This document shows, piece after piece, positions 6,364 to 13,148 of a DNA stretch of 34,213 nucleotides. The stretch's first letter is position 1. Each line of letters opens with the position of its first letter. The stretch comes from Planctomycetota bacterium. Its GTDB lineage: Bacteria > Planctomycetota > B15-G4. The position numbers and the translations under genes are program-made. The notes beneath the pieces were generated by a model. It saw nothing but the letters and a program-made list of their open reading frames with translations, made no database searches and was not told the origin of the DNA. The stretch lies in the NCBI GenBank assembly GCA_029259725.1, contig JAJDER010000062.1, positions 1 to 34,213 of the forward strand, given 5' to 3'.

Positions 6364-7278
6364 ATGCACTTGCAGCACTTGCACACTCGGCCGGCAACAG
6401 CGTTCGCGCTTCTCGCAACCCTCGGCGTGGCTCTTGCCACGAGCCCGCTTTCGGCGCAGGTCGACGGTTTGCGCGCGTTGGACGGCGAATGGATCTACGT
6501 CGAGGACCGCACCGAAGGTCGCGCCCTCGAGTGGATGGGGCCTCCCATGAGCTCGAAGTTCTCCATGCACATCGAGGAGGGCGAGGTCATCCTGGTGAGC
6601 GGCCATGGCTCTGGGCACCGCGATGTGAGCGTCGCGCTCGACGGCTCGATCACCGAAGTGACCGAGCCAGGAAAGACCTCGCGCTACCGCGGCGCGTGGG
6701 AGGACGGCGCGTTTGCGTACGAGGTCGATTTCGTGCGTGGGTCGGACACCGCGCCCGACGGGCTGATCCGGAGGGAGTTCCGCATCACGGCCGACGGACT
6801 GCTCGTGCGCGTTGCGTTCGGGTCGTCCGAGTCGATCGGGCTCTACCGCCATGCAGAGGACATCGCGATGCCCGCTCCGACCACGGCCGCCATCGACGAC
6901 ATGGCGTGGCTGGTCGGCGCGTGGGTCGGAACGAAGGGCTCGGCGTCGATCGAGGAGCGCTGGAGCCCGCCGCTCGGGGGCGCGATGCTCGGCGTGTCGC
7001 GCACGGTCTCGCGTGGCAAGCTGTCCGCGTTCGAGTACCTGCGCATCGTCGAGCGCGACGGCGGGCTGATCTACATCGCGCAGCCCGGTGGCAATCCGCC
7101 GACCGAGTTCGTGCTCACCGAACGGACCCCATCGCGCGCAGTGTTCGACAACCCGCGCCACGACTACCCGAAACGCATCGTGTACGAGCTCTCGGCCGAG
7201 GGTGACCTGAGCGCCACGATCGGCTTCATGAAGGGCGGCAGCCCCCGGCGCTTCGCGTACGAACGCGAAGGCAACTAG
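6364..7278 (+). CDS. Secreted DUF6265-type protein, cassette gene
   Basis: The 304-residue product begins with a signal peptide (hydrophobic AFALLATLGVALA, cleavage after about SAQ at 32). The N-terminal half has a repetitive beta pattern (DGEWIYVEDRTEGRALEW, DGSITEVTEPGKTSRYRGAW). The C-terminal half from about residue 180 matches the DUF6265 pattern: MAWLVGAWVG, PPLGGAMLGVSRT, FEYLRIVERDGGLIY, VFDNPRHDYPKRIVYEL and a closing LSATIGF. The family role is unknown; the fold is probably a small beta-barrel. No clear attC separates it from the VOC gene, but a half-site follows at 7281-7316. Confidence 0.75.
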   Translation: MHLQHLHTRPATAFALLATLGVALATSPLSAQVDGLRALDGEWIYVEDRTEGRALEWMGPPMSSKFSMHIEEGEVILVSGHGSGHRDVSVALDGSITEVTEPGKTSRYRGAWEDGAFAYEVDFVRGSDTAPDGLIRREFRITADGLLVRVAFGSSESIGLYRHAEDIAMPAPTTAAIDDMAWLVGAWVGTKGSASIEERWSPPLGGAMLGVSRTVSRGKLSAFEYLRIVERDGGLIYIAQPGGNPPTEFVLTERTPSRAVFDNPRHDYPKRIVYELSAEGDLSATIGFMKGGSPRRFAYEREGN

Positions 7279-7280
7279 AG

Positions 7281-7316
7281 TCGCAACACGGCAGCTGAGC
7301 GGCAGCAGCGTCTGAC
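7281..7316 (+). other. attC site 8, half-site
   Basis: TCGCAAC (7281-7287) is followed directly by GGCAGCTGAGCGGCAGCAGC and GTCTGAC (7310-7316). L' and a GTC-type R' are present; most of L'' and the central region are gone. It separates two unrelated genes as a working or former cassette junction would. Confidence 0.5.
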
Positions 7317-7328
7317 GGGCATTGTGCG

Positions 7329-7781
7329 ATGGTGACGGTACGACCCATGGAATCGCTCGACGCGGAGATCTGGCTGGAGATGCGCATGGCTCTGTGGCCA
7401 GACGACTCGGCCCCCGCGCAGCGCGAAGAGATCGACCAGTTCTTCGCTGGCGAGTTTCCGCGCTGGCCGTGGTCCGTCCTTGTTGCCGAGGATGCCTCAG
7501 GGCGTGCACTGGGGTTCGCGGAGGTGTCTGTTCGGCCCTATGCAGAAGGCTGCCGAAGCAACCGGGTGGCATACCTCGAAGGCTGGTTCGTCTTGCCGGA
7601 GGCCCGGAATCGAGGCGTAGGGCGGGCCCTGGTCGTTGCCGCGGAGGAGTGGGGACGATCCCAGGGTTGCCGCGAGTTCGCTTCGGACGCAGATCCTCAG
7701 AACGACGTCGGCCGGGCTGCCCACGGTGCTCTCGGGTTCGTTGACGTGGGGCTCGTGCGCTGCTTCCGAAAGGACCTCTAG
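7329..7781 (+). CDS. AAC(6')-type aminoglycoside 6'-N-acetyltransferase-like GNAT, cassette gene
   Basis: The 150-residue GNAT protein follows the AAC(6')-Iy/-Iz/-Iaa pattern closely: an early LEMRMALWPDDSA, GFAEVSVRPYAEGC, then S.RVAYLEGWFV.P, the acetyl-CoA loop RNRGVGRALV, W...GCREFASD and a terminal ALGF...CFRKDL. In this family the enzyme transfers acetyl from acetyl-CoA to the 6'-amine of aminoglycosides in the cytoplasm, and chromosomal members often have weak activity or other substrates. The gene is full length and sits in a cassette, the usual setting for mobile resistance genes. Whether it confers resistance cannot be read from sequence. Confidence 0.8.
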   Translation: MVTVRPMESLDAEIWLEMRMALWPDDSAPAQREEIDQFFAGEFPRWPWSVLVAEDASGRALGFAEVSVRPYAEGCRSNRVAYLEGWFVLPEARNRGVGRALVVAAEEWGRSQGCREFASDADPQNDVGRAAHGALGFVDVGLVRCFRKDL

Positions 7782-7793
7782 AATCGAGCCGCC

Positions 7794-7853
7794 GCCGAAC
7801 CAGCTGATGCAGACGTACGGCGGCTCCGCCGCCACGCTGGTGCGCTGTTCTTG
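7794..7853 (+). other. attC site 9 candidate (60 bp)
   Basis: R'' GCCGAAC (7794-7800) and a GTTC-type R' (7847-7853) bracket CAGCTGATGCAGACGTACGG, a perfect GGCGGC-TCC-GCCGCC hairpin and ACGCTGGTGCGCTG. The arms pair imperfectly. Size and layout suit an attC, but the match is looser than for sites 1-5. The hairpin alone could also end transcription, although no T-tract follows. Confidence 0.5.
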
Positions 7854-7949
7854 ATCGCTCTGTTGCTGTATCTGTTGCGGGGTGGGCGTCACATTGTCAG
7901 GTTCGCCTACCCCGAAGGTGACTCCGGGGCGTAATTCGGTGCGGTGCGC

Positions 7950-8054
7950 GCCAAACAGGCCGCTGCAGCCGACGCGGCTGACCGTCGCGTCGTTGCACCG
8001 GTCATCCCGTACACTGAGCGCAGCCGCGGTAGCTGAGCGGCAGCAACGTTTGGC
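7950..8054 (+). other. attC site 10 (105 bp), perfect GCCAAAC/GTTTGGC pair
   Basis: R'' GCCAAAC (7950-7956) and R' GTTTGGC (8048-8054) are exact reverse complements although both depart from the RYYYAAC/GTTRRRY consensus at the same position. The body is like site 1 (GGCCGCTGCAGCCGACGCGG, GTACACTG at 8009-8016, GTAGCTGAGCGGCAGCAAC). L'' has the usual extra G. Confidence 0.9.
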
Positions 8055-8210
8055 CTACGCAGGAAAGAGTCAGGGTGACGCGTAGCCAGAGCAGGTTCGC
8101 CTGCGGCCCAGGTCTTCACCAGCCATCCCATCCATCGCTCTTCCGCGACTCGCTCGCTTGTGGTTCCCGGCGCCGCATGACAGGTCGAAGCACCGGAGCG
8201 GATAGGCAAC

Positions 8211-8217
8211 GTCAGGC
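8211..8217 (+). other. R' box opening the antiporter cassette
   Basis: GTCAGGC follows GAGCGGATAGGCAAC, a weak copy of the L'-R' junction seen in other sites. It is the exact reverse complement of the R'' that closes the same cassette (GCCTGAC, 9176-9182), which marks 8212-9305 as one cassette. No clear R'' or L'' exists to its left. Confidence 0.6.
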
Positions 8218-8236
8218 AGCGAGAAACGGAGCGGCT

Positions 8237-9181
8237 GTGCTCTCGACCATCGCCCAAGCGGCCGCCAGTCTCGTCATGCTCTACTTTGGCGGCGAGTTGC
8301 TCGTCCGCGGAGCGTCCACGCTTGCGTCCCGCCTCGGTGTCTCATCCCTTGCCATCGGCCTCACGGTGGTCGCGTTCGGGACGAGCGCGCCCGAGCTTGT
8401 CGTATCCGTAGATGCAGCGTTGTCCGGCGCGAACGACATTTCCCTGGCAAATGTCGTTGGCTCCAACATCGCCAATGTCGCGCTCATACTCGGGCTCGCG
8501 GCTCTCTTCCGACCCTGCGCGATCCAAGCCAAGATCGTGCGCATCGACGCGCCAATCATGATCGCGGTATCTCTTGCGCTCGCCGCCATCTTGGCCAATG
8601 GAAGGGCATCTCGCATCGAAGGCTCGTTGCTCTTGCTCGCTTTGGCCATCTACACGGTGTTCACGTTCTGGGAGGCCAAGCGAGAGTCCGAGACGATCCG
8701 CGAGGAGATCGCTTCCGCGGCACCTCGGCGGCCCATTGGCGCCACGCACGGCGGCGTTCTCGTTGCCATGGGCTTGGCACTCCTTGTGGGCGGTGGTCAT
8801 CTGCTGGTGGTCTCGGCGGTAGACCTCGCGACTTCGCTCGGTGTCGGTCAGGCGGCGATCGGACTCACCATTGTCGCCGTCGGAACCAGTCTGCCTGAGT
8901 TCGCGACAACCGTCATCGCAGCGGTACGAGGCCAAGGCGATATCGCGATCGGTAGCGTCGTCGGCAGCAACATCTTCAACGTACTGGGCATTCTCGGCTT
9001 GACGGCCGTCGTTCACCCTCTCGAGATGGGGACGGTCAGGTGGCTTGATCTAGGCACCATGGTTGGTCTTGCCTGTCTCGTCACCGTCTTCGTCACGACT
9101 CGGCACCGCTTGGGTCGGGTTGAAGGCGCTGTGCTCTTCGTGCTCTTCGCGGTCTACTCGAGCTGGCGGCTCGGTGCCTGA
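8237..9181 (+). CDS. CaCA-family Ca2+(Na+)/H+ or Na+/Ca2+ antiporter-like protein (YrbG type), cassette gene
   Basis: From GTG 8237 the protein is 314 residues, the usual size for YrbG-like exchangers. Both inverted alpha-repeats are present: GLTVVAFGTSAPELVVSVDA with VVGSNIANV in the first half, and GLTIVAVGTSLPEFATTVIA with VVGSNIFNV in the second. GTSxPE and GSNxxN are the ion-binding signatures. About ten membrane helices are predicted by eye, with a short charged loop (EAKRESETIREE) in the middle. Earlier in-frame starts (8075, 8177) lie before the cassette boundary at 8211 and add non-membrane sequence, so GTG 8237 behind ACGGAG is chosen. The stop TGA lies in R''. Confidence 0.9.
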   Translation: MLSTIAQAAASLVMLYFGGELLVRGASTLASRLGVSSLAIGLTVVAFGTSAPELVVSVDAALSGANDISLANVVGSNIANVALILGLAALFRPCAIQAKIVRIDAPIMIAVSLALAAILANGRASRIEGSLLLLALAIYTVFTFWEAKRESETIREEIASAAPRRPIGATHGGVLVAMGLALLVGGGHLLVVSAVDLATSLGVGQAAIGLTIVAVGTSLPEFATTVIAAVRGQGDIAIGSVVGSNIFNVLGILGLTAVVHPLEMGTVRWLDLGTMVGLACLVTVFVTTRHRLGRVEGAVLFVLFAVYSSWRLGA

Positions 9182-9311
9182 CAAGGCGCTGCAGCTGCGG
9201 TGGCACAGCGCGTTCCAATCGAGCTCTGGTCGCACCCCGGCGTTCAACTCCCGGCGCCTCAGCGACCGTCGGCCGCCTGTGCCACGCAGCTGAACGCCCG
9301 GTCCGTCAGGC
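9176..9311 (+). other. attC site 11 (136 bp) with GAC/GTC core
   Basis: R'' GCCTGAC (9176-9182) and R' GTCAGGC (9305-9311) are exact reverse complements, with GAC and GTC replacing AAC and GTT. L'' GGCGCTGCAGCTGCG and L' CGCAGCTGAACGCC pair with the usual extra G and one G-T. An inner stem uses GGCACAG (about 9209) and CTGTGCC (about 9278). The octamer GTACACTG is absent. Confidence 0.8.
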
Positions 9312-9713
9312 GGGCGAGCGGGGCTTCGGCGTCTTGCCCCGAAGTCGGCCCAGCAGCACTCCTCCGGCGATGGCCGAGAGCATGAGCGTCAGGCTGCCCG
9401 CCAGGTCGAACCACAAGGGGTCGGTGCGTTCTCCGGACGCCAGGAACACACTCGTGTCGATGCCGATCGGCAGGAGCAGTCCGATCGCGTGGGCCACGGG
9501 GCGCCGGCTCGCGAGGAACGCGGCGACCATGCCGCCCAGCAGACCGCTGAGGCAGGCCCCGGCCGTCGCGAACGCGAGGTCGCTGAGGGAGGATTCCGCG
9601 TAGCTGATGCCGCCGAGCCAGACCTCGAGCGTCAGGGTCGTGCCGAGCGCGATCACCACGAAGCCGGTGAGGACGACGCCGACACTCCGGAGCGTTGGCC
9701 AGAGACGCTTCAC
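9306..9713 (-). CDS. Small membrane protein, reverse-oriented cassette gene
   Basis: The 135-residue product has four hydrophobic segments (about residues 10-30, 45-65, 72-90 and 100-122) and a basic tail (RLRGKTPKPRSPA). It starts at GTG on the minus strand and its stop TGA lies inside the R' of site 11, so it runs against the direction of all neighbouring cassettes. Reverse genes in cassettes must bring their own promoter. The family is not recognised. Confidence 0.65.
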   Translation of the reverse strand: MKRLWPTLRSVGVVLTGFVVIALGTTLTLEVWLGGISYAESSLSDLAFATAGACLSGLLGGMVAAFLASRRPVAHAIGLLLPIGIDTSVFLASGERTDPLWFDLAGSLTLMLSAIAGGVLLGRLRGKTPKPRSPA

Positions 9714-9952
9714 TCAATCGGTCCCGTCGAGCAGGGGTTGGAGAGCTGAAGCATGCACGCAGTCCATTGTGCTTGCCCGGCGCTGCGGCGTGTTGGGTGC
9801 CCGGAGTGCGTCACGTGATTGCCGCAAGTCGTAGACCGGGCACGCGCTCACGCGAAGCGCTGTGGGTGTGGGGGGCTGATCACTGAGCCCGTTTCCAGGG
9901 GCACTTCGGCCGTGGGGGTCGACGGGTTCTGGATGCTGGGTGGGAGAGCGTT
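9714..9952. other. Stretch without a gene upstream of the reverse membrane protein
   Basis: No ORF here looks coding on either strand. It should hold the promoter of the reverse gene. Visible structure: an inverted pair GTGCCCGG (about 9797) and CCGGGCAC (9836-9843) and a GTTGGGT at 9792-9798 that resembles an R' box, so a decayed attC is possible. Confidence 0.35.
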
Positions 9953-9953
9953 G

Positions 9954-10036
9954 GCCCAGGCTGCCACCGCGTCGGCGCTTGGGTCCTCCCGTACACTGAG
10001 CGCAGCCGCGGAAGCGGAGCGGCAGCAACGTGACGC
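9954..10036 (+). other. attC site 12, degenerate
   Basis: GTACACTG (9991-9998), GCAGCCGCGGAAGCGGAGCGGC and an R' reading GTGACGC (10030-10036) match the right half of sites 1, 5 and 10, with the same 39-nt distance from octamer to R'. The R'' position reads GCCCAGG (9954-9960) and L'' is not recognisable. Confidence 0.6.
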
Positions 10037-10074
10037 AGACGAAGTCTCGCACGTCGGAAGGGAAGGGATCGCCG

Positions 10075-10290
10075 ATGAAGACCATGAAGCTCGTGTTGCT
10101 GCTCGTGCTGACCGTTTCACTGCTGGTGGTCGGCCTACAGAACACCGCGCCCATGCACATGCGCTTCTTCTGGCTGACCGGGGAGGCGCCAGCGGTCCTC
10201 TTGCTGGTTGTGACGGCAGCGGGGGGATTCGTCCTGGGACTCCTTGTTGCGCTCATCGTGAGAAGCGGCGCCAAGTCTCCACTGAAGTAG
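10075..10290 (+). CDS. LapA-domain-like (DUF1049) small membrane protein, cassette gene
   Basis: From ATG 10075 (GGAAGGGAT upstream) the 71-residue product has two membrane segments (about residues 5-20 and 37-61) joined by an N-T-A-P-M-x-M-x-F-F-W stretch, the hallmark of the LapA/DUF1049 family (VxNxxPVxLxFxxW...). In Enterobacteria LapA helps lipopolysaccharide assembly; here only the membrane topology can be inferred. A longer frame from 10030 starts at the R' box and is less likely. Confidence 0.7.
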   Translation: MKTMKLVLLLVLTVSLLVVGLQNTAPMHMRFFWLTGEAPAVLLLVVTAAGGFVLGLLVALIVRSGAKSPLK

Positions 10291-10408
10291 GAGGAGGCGG
10301 GAAGGGCGCGACGTCGTCGTGCTCGTGAACCACTGGTAACCACCTCGAGACGGGCGATGGGCTGGCACGTCAGGGCCCTCCTGGCCCCGCGGAGCGCCGC
10401 GAGGGCTT

Positions 10409-10553
10409 GCCCAACAGGCGGCTGCAACGGGCGGCTGCAACAGGCTCGTCGTTGCTCCGGTCTCCCCGTATGCTGTTTCAGCGGCGCAGCTGGGCGGCAC
10501 AACGCCAGGCAGCCCGAGTCGGCGTTGCAAGCTGAGCGGCAGCAACGCGTGGG
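10409..10553 (+). other. attC site 13 with duplicated arm and a second half-site
   Basis: R'' GCCCAAC (10409-10415) is followed by a tandem copy of GGCGGCTGCAAC (near 10418 and 10430) and later GCGCAGCTGGGCGGCACAAC and GCCAGGC (10504-10510). The octamer position reads GTATGCTG. A second right half (AAGCTGAGCGGCAGCAAC, then GCGTGGG at 10547-10553) follows within 45 bp. Two eroded sites may have collapsed together. Confidence 0.6.
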
Positions 10554-10582
10554 GCGACGCTCGGAGGAGAGCGGAGGAGAGC

Positions 10583-11197
10583 ATGGCAGTGGGGAATCGG
10601 ATGCGCAGAGACGGCGTGAGACCGTCGCGTGTGCTCCTCTTGCTGCTGCTGCTGGCCGGGTTTGCCGTCTTTGCCTATCGGCCTGATCGTCCGGTCGCCA
10701 CCATCGTCCCGGGGTCCTCGTCAGGCCCGGCGTTCGTGGTGCAGGTCATCCGGCCCCGCTCCGGCCTGCCGCTCGGCGGCATCCTCCCGCCACAGCTCTT
10801 CGGGCTCGAGGCGGATCTGGGGTTCGACTCCCAGAGCGCCGGCGCGTCCATCGGCAGCGTCGGCCCCGGGCGTCTCGAACTTGGCGCGGACGGCTGGGAT
10901 CTGGCCCTCGTCCTCGACGGTGACGGGCGGGTGGCCCCCGAGACCCAGGTGGTCTTCGACCTCGTGTTCGAGGACCAGCTCCGCAAGGTGCGCTGCCGGC
11001 CCGGCGATCCTGCCGTCGGCTTGCTCAGCACGACCGTGTTGCCCGAGTCCGGTGAACTCAGCGGCCGCTTCGACGTGGAGCTGGCACGCTGCGAGGATGC
11101 GGAGACGGGGACGCCGCTCGGTTGGCCGCCGAAGCCCTTCGTCCTGCACGGGAGCTTCGACCGGCTTCCGCCGCAGGCCGGCGCGAAGGGACGCTGA
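10583..11197 (+). CDS. Secreted or membrane-anchored protein of unknown function, cassette gene
   Basis: The 204-residue protein has one N-terminal hydrophobic helix (VLLLLLLLAGFAVFAY, about residues 17-32) and a beta-rich exported domain with SGLPLGGILPPQLFGLEADL, LELGADGWDLALVLDGDG and a conserved-looking pair of cysteines (C134 in KVRCRPGD and C167 in ELARCEDA) that could form a disulfide. A doubled GGAGGAGAGC stands just before the ATG. I do not recognise the family. Confidence 0.7.
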   Translation: MAVGNRMRRDGVRPSRVLLLLLLLAGFAVFAYRPDRPVATIVPGSSSGPAFVVQVIRPRSGLPLGGILPPQLFGLEADLGFDSQSAGASIGSVGPGRLELGADGWDLALVLDGDGRVAPETQVVFDLVFEDQLRKVRCRPGDPAVGLLSTTVLPESGELSGRFDVELARCEDAETGTPLGWPPKPFVLHGSFDRLPPQAGAKGR

Positions 11198-11220
11198 GTC
11201 GATCCGCCGGAGCCTGCGCG

Positions 11221-11239
11221 CGCACCGCCGAGCGGTGCG
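11221..11239 (+). terminator. Hairpin after the 10583-11197 gene
   Basis: CGCACCGC-CGA-GCGGTGCG is a perfect 8-bp stem with a 3-base loop, 23 bases after the stop codon. No T-tract follows, so termination is plausible but not certain. Confidence 0.4.
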
Positions 11240-11271
11240 TGTGCCGGTACGGGGGCCTCGCTCTGGAGCAC

Positions 11272-11376
11272 GGACAACCGACCGCCGCAGCGGACCGCGG
11301 CTGGCCGGACATCGACGCCGCGGTCATCCCGTACACTGGGAGCGGCCGCGGCAGCCGAGCGGCAACAACGCCAGGC
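11272..11376 (+). other. attC site 14 (105 bp), eroded
   Basis: R'' GGACAAC (11272-11278), GTACACTG at 11331-11338, GCAGCCGAGCGGCAACAAC and R' GCCAGGC (11370-11376). R' has GCC for GTT and is identical to that of site 13, including the following AG. The inner stem GCAGCGGACCGCGG is like that of site 2. Confidence 0.7.
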
Positions 11377-11858
11377 AGAGCCCGAAGAGCCTGCTCGACC
11401 GGTGGGCGCGGCAGGCGATCTGGCCGATGGTGTCCGAGTACACCGTGCCGTGGGTCGCGACCGAGAGTGATCATGGGCGCGCCCTGGCGCTGAAGTGGAT
11501 GAAGGCGAAGAAGGAGTCGGTCGCCACGAGCGGCTGGAACACGTACTCGGGCCACGTGGCGGTCACGCCGGACGACGAGTTCGACCTGGACCAGATCGAG
11601 AGTATCCTGGAGCAGGTCGAGGGCGGCATCGACTCGGCCATGAACCGGGTCAAGTACACGATGAACGGCTTCGTGATCGCCGTCGGCACCTACGTCAAGC
11701 CGCTGTCGAGACGCGCGAAGGCGACCGCGCGCAAGCTCGGCAAGGTCGACGTCGAGATGGACGGGACCTCCTGCAAGGTGCCGCTCGCCATCGAGGTCAT
11801 CACCAGGACCGAGGAATCTGGAAGGACCGGAAGGAAGCGCAAGACGATCAAGTGCTGA
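11371..11858 (+). pseudogene. 5'-truncated AlkD-family DNA alkylation repair gene, cut at the cassette boundary
   Basis: The open frame can be read from the R' box (SPKSLLDRWARQAIWPMVSE) to a TGA at 11856-11858. It aligns with the second half of the intact AlkD-like protein at 13046-12381: PKSL..., the WM motif, the SGWN/AGWN turn, the ...VKYTMN/VQWTMN helix. The end DGTSCKVPLAIEVI...GRTGRKRKTIKC is typical of the family's C-terminus. Roughly the first 85-90 residues, with the first HEAT-like repeats, are missing. ATG 11427 could give a 144-residue fragment, unlikely to be an active glycosylase. The loss coincides with the attC crossover point. Confidence 0.7.
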
Positions 11859-11891
11859 GTGCCGGCTCCGCCGGTCGCTGATCGCCAGACC

Positions 11892-11917
11892 GTTGGCCAC
11901 AGGCCAGACCGTTGGCC
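11892..11917 (+). repeat. Tandem copy of an R'-containing unit
   Basis: CCAGACCGTTGGCCACAGG occurs twice in a row, giving GTTGGCC at 11892-11898 and again at 11911-11917. A small hairpin (GCCGGCTCCGCCGGT) and GCTGATCGCC precede it, which fits the right part of an attC, but R'' and L'' are not visible. Confidence 0.45.
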
Positions 11918-11934
11918 ACAGGAAAGGGGGCGCC

Positions 11935-12306
11935 ATGAGGGTGCTCGGTTTGCTGTTTGTTCTCGCATGCAGCTCGTGTGCAGCCGTGCCCGAGTCGTTG
12001 CCGCATCCGGACATCTCGAACTACGAGGAGCACAGCCCGTCCGCGGTCCACGCGGTGATCCAGGGTGCGCTCGAGCCGCTTGGCCTCTCGATCGTCCGCC
12101 ACGACTTCGATGGGGGCCGCGGGTACGTCAAGGCCGTCAGCCCATCGGGAGCCGTGACCGAGGTTCGATACGACTGGGTCGTTGCGGGCACGACGTACCT
12201 GGAAGTCAAGTCGACGCCCTCGTACGGGGGCAGGCTGTCTGACCAGGTCTTGTTCGCCATCAGTGATGCACTCAACGAGAACGTGGGCACCTCGAGCACG
12301 TCTTGA
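11935..12306 (+). CDS. Small lipoprotein of unknown function, cassette gene
   Basis: The 123-residue product begins MRVLGLLFVLACSSCA, a lipoprotein signal with lipobox VLAC, so the mature protein is probably anchored in a membrane. The rest (HAVIQGALEPLGLSIVRHDF, GRGYVKAVSPSGAVTEVRYD, TTYLEVKSTPSYGGRLSDQV) suggests a small alpha/beta domain. ATG 11935 follows GGAAAGGGGG. No clear attC follows before the reverse AlkD gene. The family is unknown. Confidence 0.7.
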   Translation: MRVLGLLFVLACSSCAAVPESLPHPDISNYEEHSPSAVHAVIQGALEPLGLSIVRHDFDGGRGYVKAVSPSGAVTEVRYDWVVAGTTYLEVKSTPSYGGRLSDQVLFAISDALNENVGTSSTS

Positions 12307-12380
12307 ATCAGGCCTGGCGTCTCCGTGCTCCGGCATGGCGGTGTCGCACGCCGCCCGACACCTGGCGAAGCGGGATCGAA

Positions 12381-13046
12381 TCAGCCTTGCCGGCGCACCA
12401 TCTCGTGGATCCAGATCGGAGCGAACGGCGAGGTGCATCCCTTGGAAGTCGGGTAGTCCCGATAGACTCCCAACGCCTCTCCGATGGCGAGGGCCCGCTT
12501 GCGGTGCTCGGGGAAGTGGATGCCGATCTCAGCGAGACAGCAGTTCATCGTCCACTGCACTTGCGAAGCGGCCGTCCCCAGTTCGGACTCGATGCGATCC
12601 AGGAGCGCGCGGAGGTCGAGCCCTTCCGGACTCTTCACGACGCGCCCGGTGGTCAGGTTCCACCCGGCGCGGGCAGCCATGGGATCCTCGGCAGCCATCC
12701 ACCCTTGGCGCAGGGCGTCCTTGTCGGGGTGGTGTTTCACGACGTACGCGTTGAGCCAGTCCGCCACTTGCACGAACGTGACGGACCGCACCATCCGATC
12801 CATCTCCTTGGCTGACAGGCTCTTCGGTTCGACCACGAGGGTGGCCAAGAGCCTGGCGTCGATGTTCTTGGTCTTCCAGAGCGCCTTGGCCAACACGTGG
12901 TCGGTCTTGATCGTCTTCGCCAGCCTCCGGATGTCGCCGAGCCGGACTCCGAACTGGTTCTTGCCGGCACCGTGCTTGCTGTTCTGCGCGCGCATCTTCT
13001 CGGTGCCGAGCGCTTCGAGCTGCTCGAGAGTCTCTTCCAGGGTCAT
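12381..13046 (-). CDS. AlkD-like DNA alkylation repair protein, reverse-oriented cassette gene
   Basis: The 221-residue protein has the HEAT-like helical repeat pattern of the DNA alkylation repair family (PF08713): GVRLGDIRRLAKTIKTDH, ALWKTKNIDARLLATLV, MDRMVRSVTFVQVADWL, then DPMAARAGWNLT and the C-terminal SQVQWTMNCCLAEIGIH. AlkD enzymes remove positively charged alkylated bases such as 3- and 7-methylpurines without base flipping. The gene is full length and reads against the array. It is a relative, not a copy, of the truncated gene 0.5 kb to the left. Confidence 0.85.
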   Translation of the reverse strand: MTLEETLEQLEALGTEKMRAQNSKHGAGKNQFGVRLGDIRRLAKTIKTDHVLAKALWKTKNIDARLLATLVVEPKSLSAKEMDRMVRSVTFVQVADWLNAYVVKHHPDKDALRQGWMAAEDPMAARAGWNLTTGRVVKSPEGLDLRALLDRIESELGTAASQVQWTMNCCLAEIGIHFPEHRKRALAIGEALGVYRDYPTSKGCTSPFAPIWIHEMVRRQG

Positions 13047-13148
13047 GGTCGTGATCGTAGTATCCGGGACTCCTCACCCCAACCCGTGCGTCGTTCGCCA
13101 ACGAGTTCCGGCAGCCAGTGAGTCCCCGAGGACATCGCAGGCAAGAGC

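Larger units (their letters stand above)
7854..8236 (+). other. Gene-less stretch: two ORF-less cassettes
   Basis: From the R' at about 7847 to the start of the antiporter gene there is no supported gene on either strand. Site 10 (7950-8054) and the R' at 8211-8217 divide the stretch into two short cassettes of roughly 200 and 163 bp. The second contains a small hairpin with a TTCG loop (GCAGG-TTCG-CCTGC, 8091-8104). They may carry a promoter or small RNA, or be remnants of decayed cassettes. Confidence 0.5.

Noticed and set aside
7829-7843. GGCGGC-TCC-GCCGCC as a stand-alone REP element
   Set aside because: It is the centre of an attC-like structure and no other copies with the same flanks were seen.
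8075-8236. Longer N-terminus for the CaCA antiporter
   Set aside because: It would cross the cassette boundary at 8211 and adds 54 residues unlike the family.
12312-12360. attC after the 11935 lipoprotein gene
   Set aside because: GCCTGGC at 12312 and GCCCGAC at 12354 resemble R'' boxes but no paired arms or R' follow.
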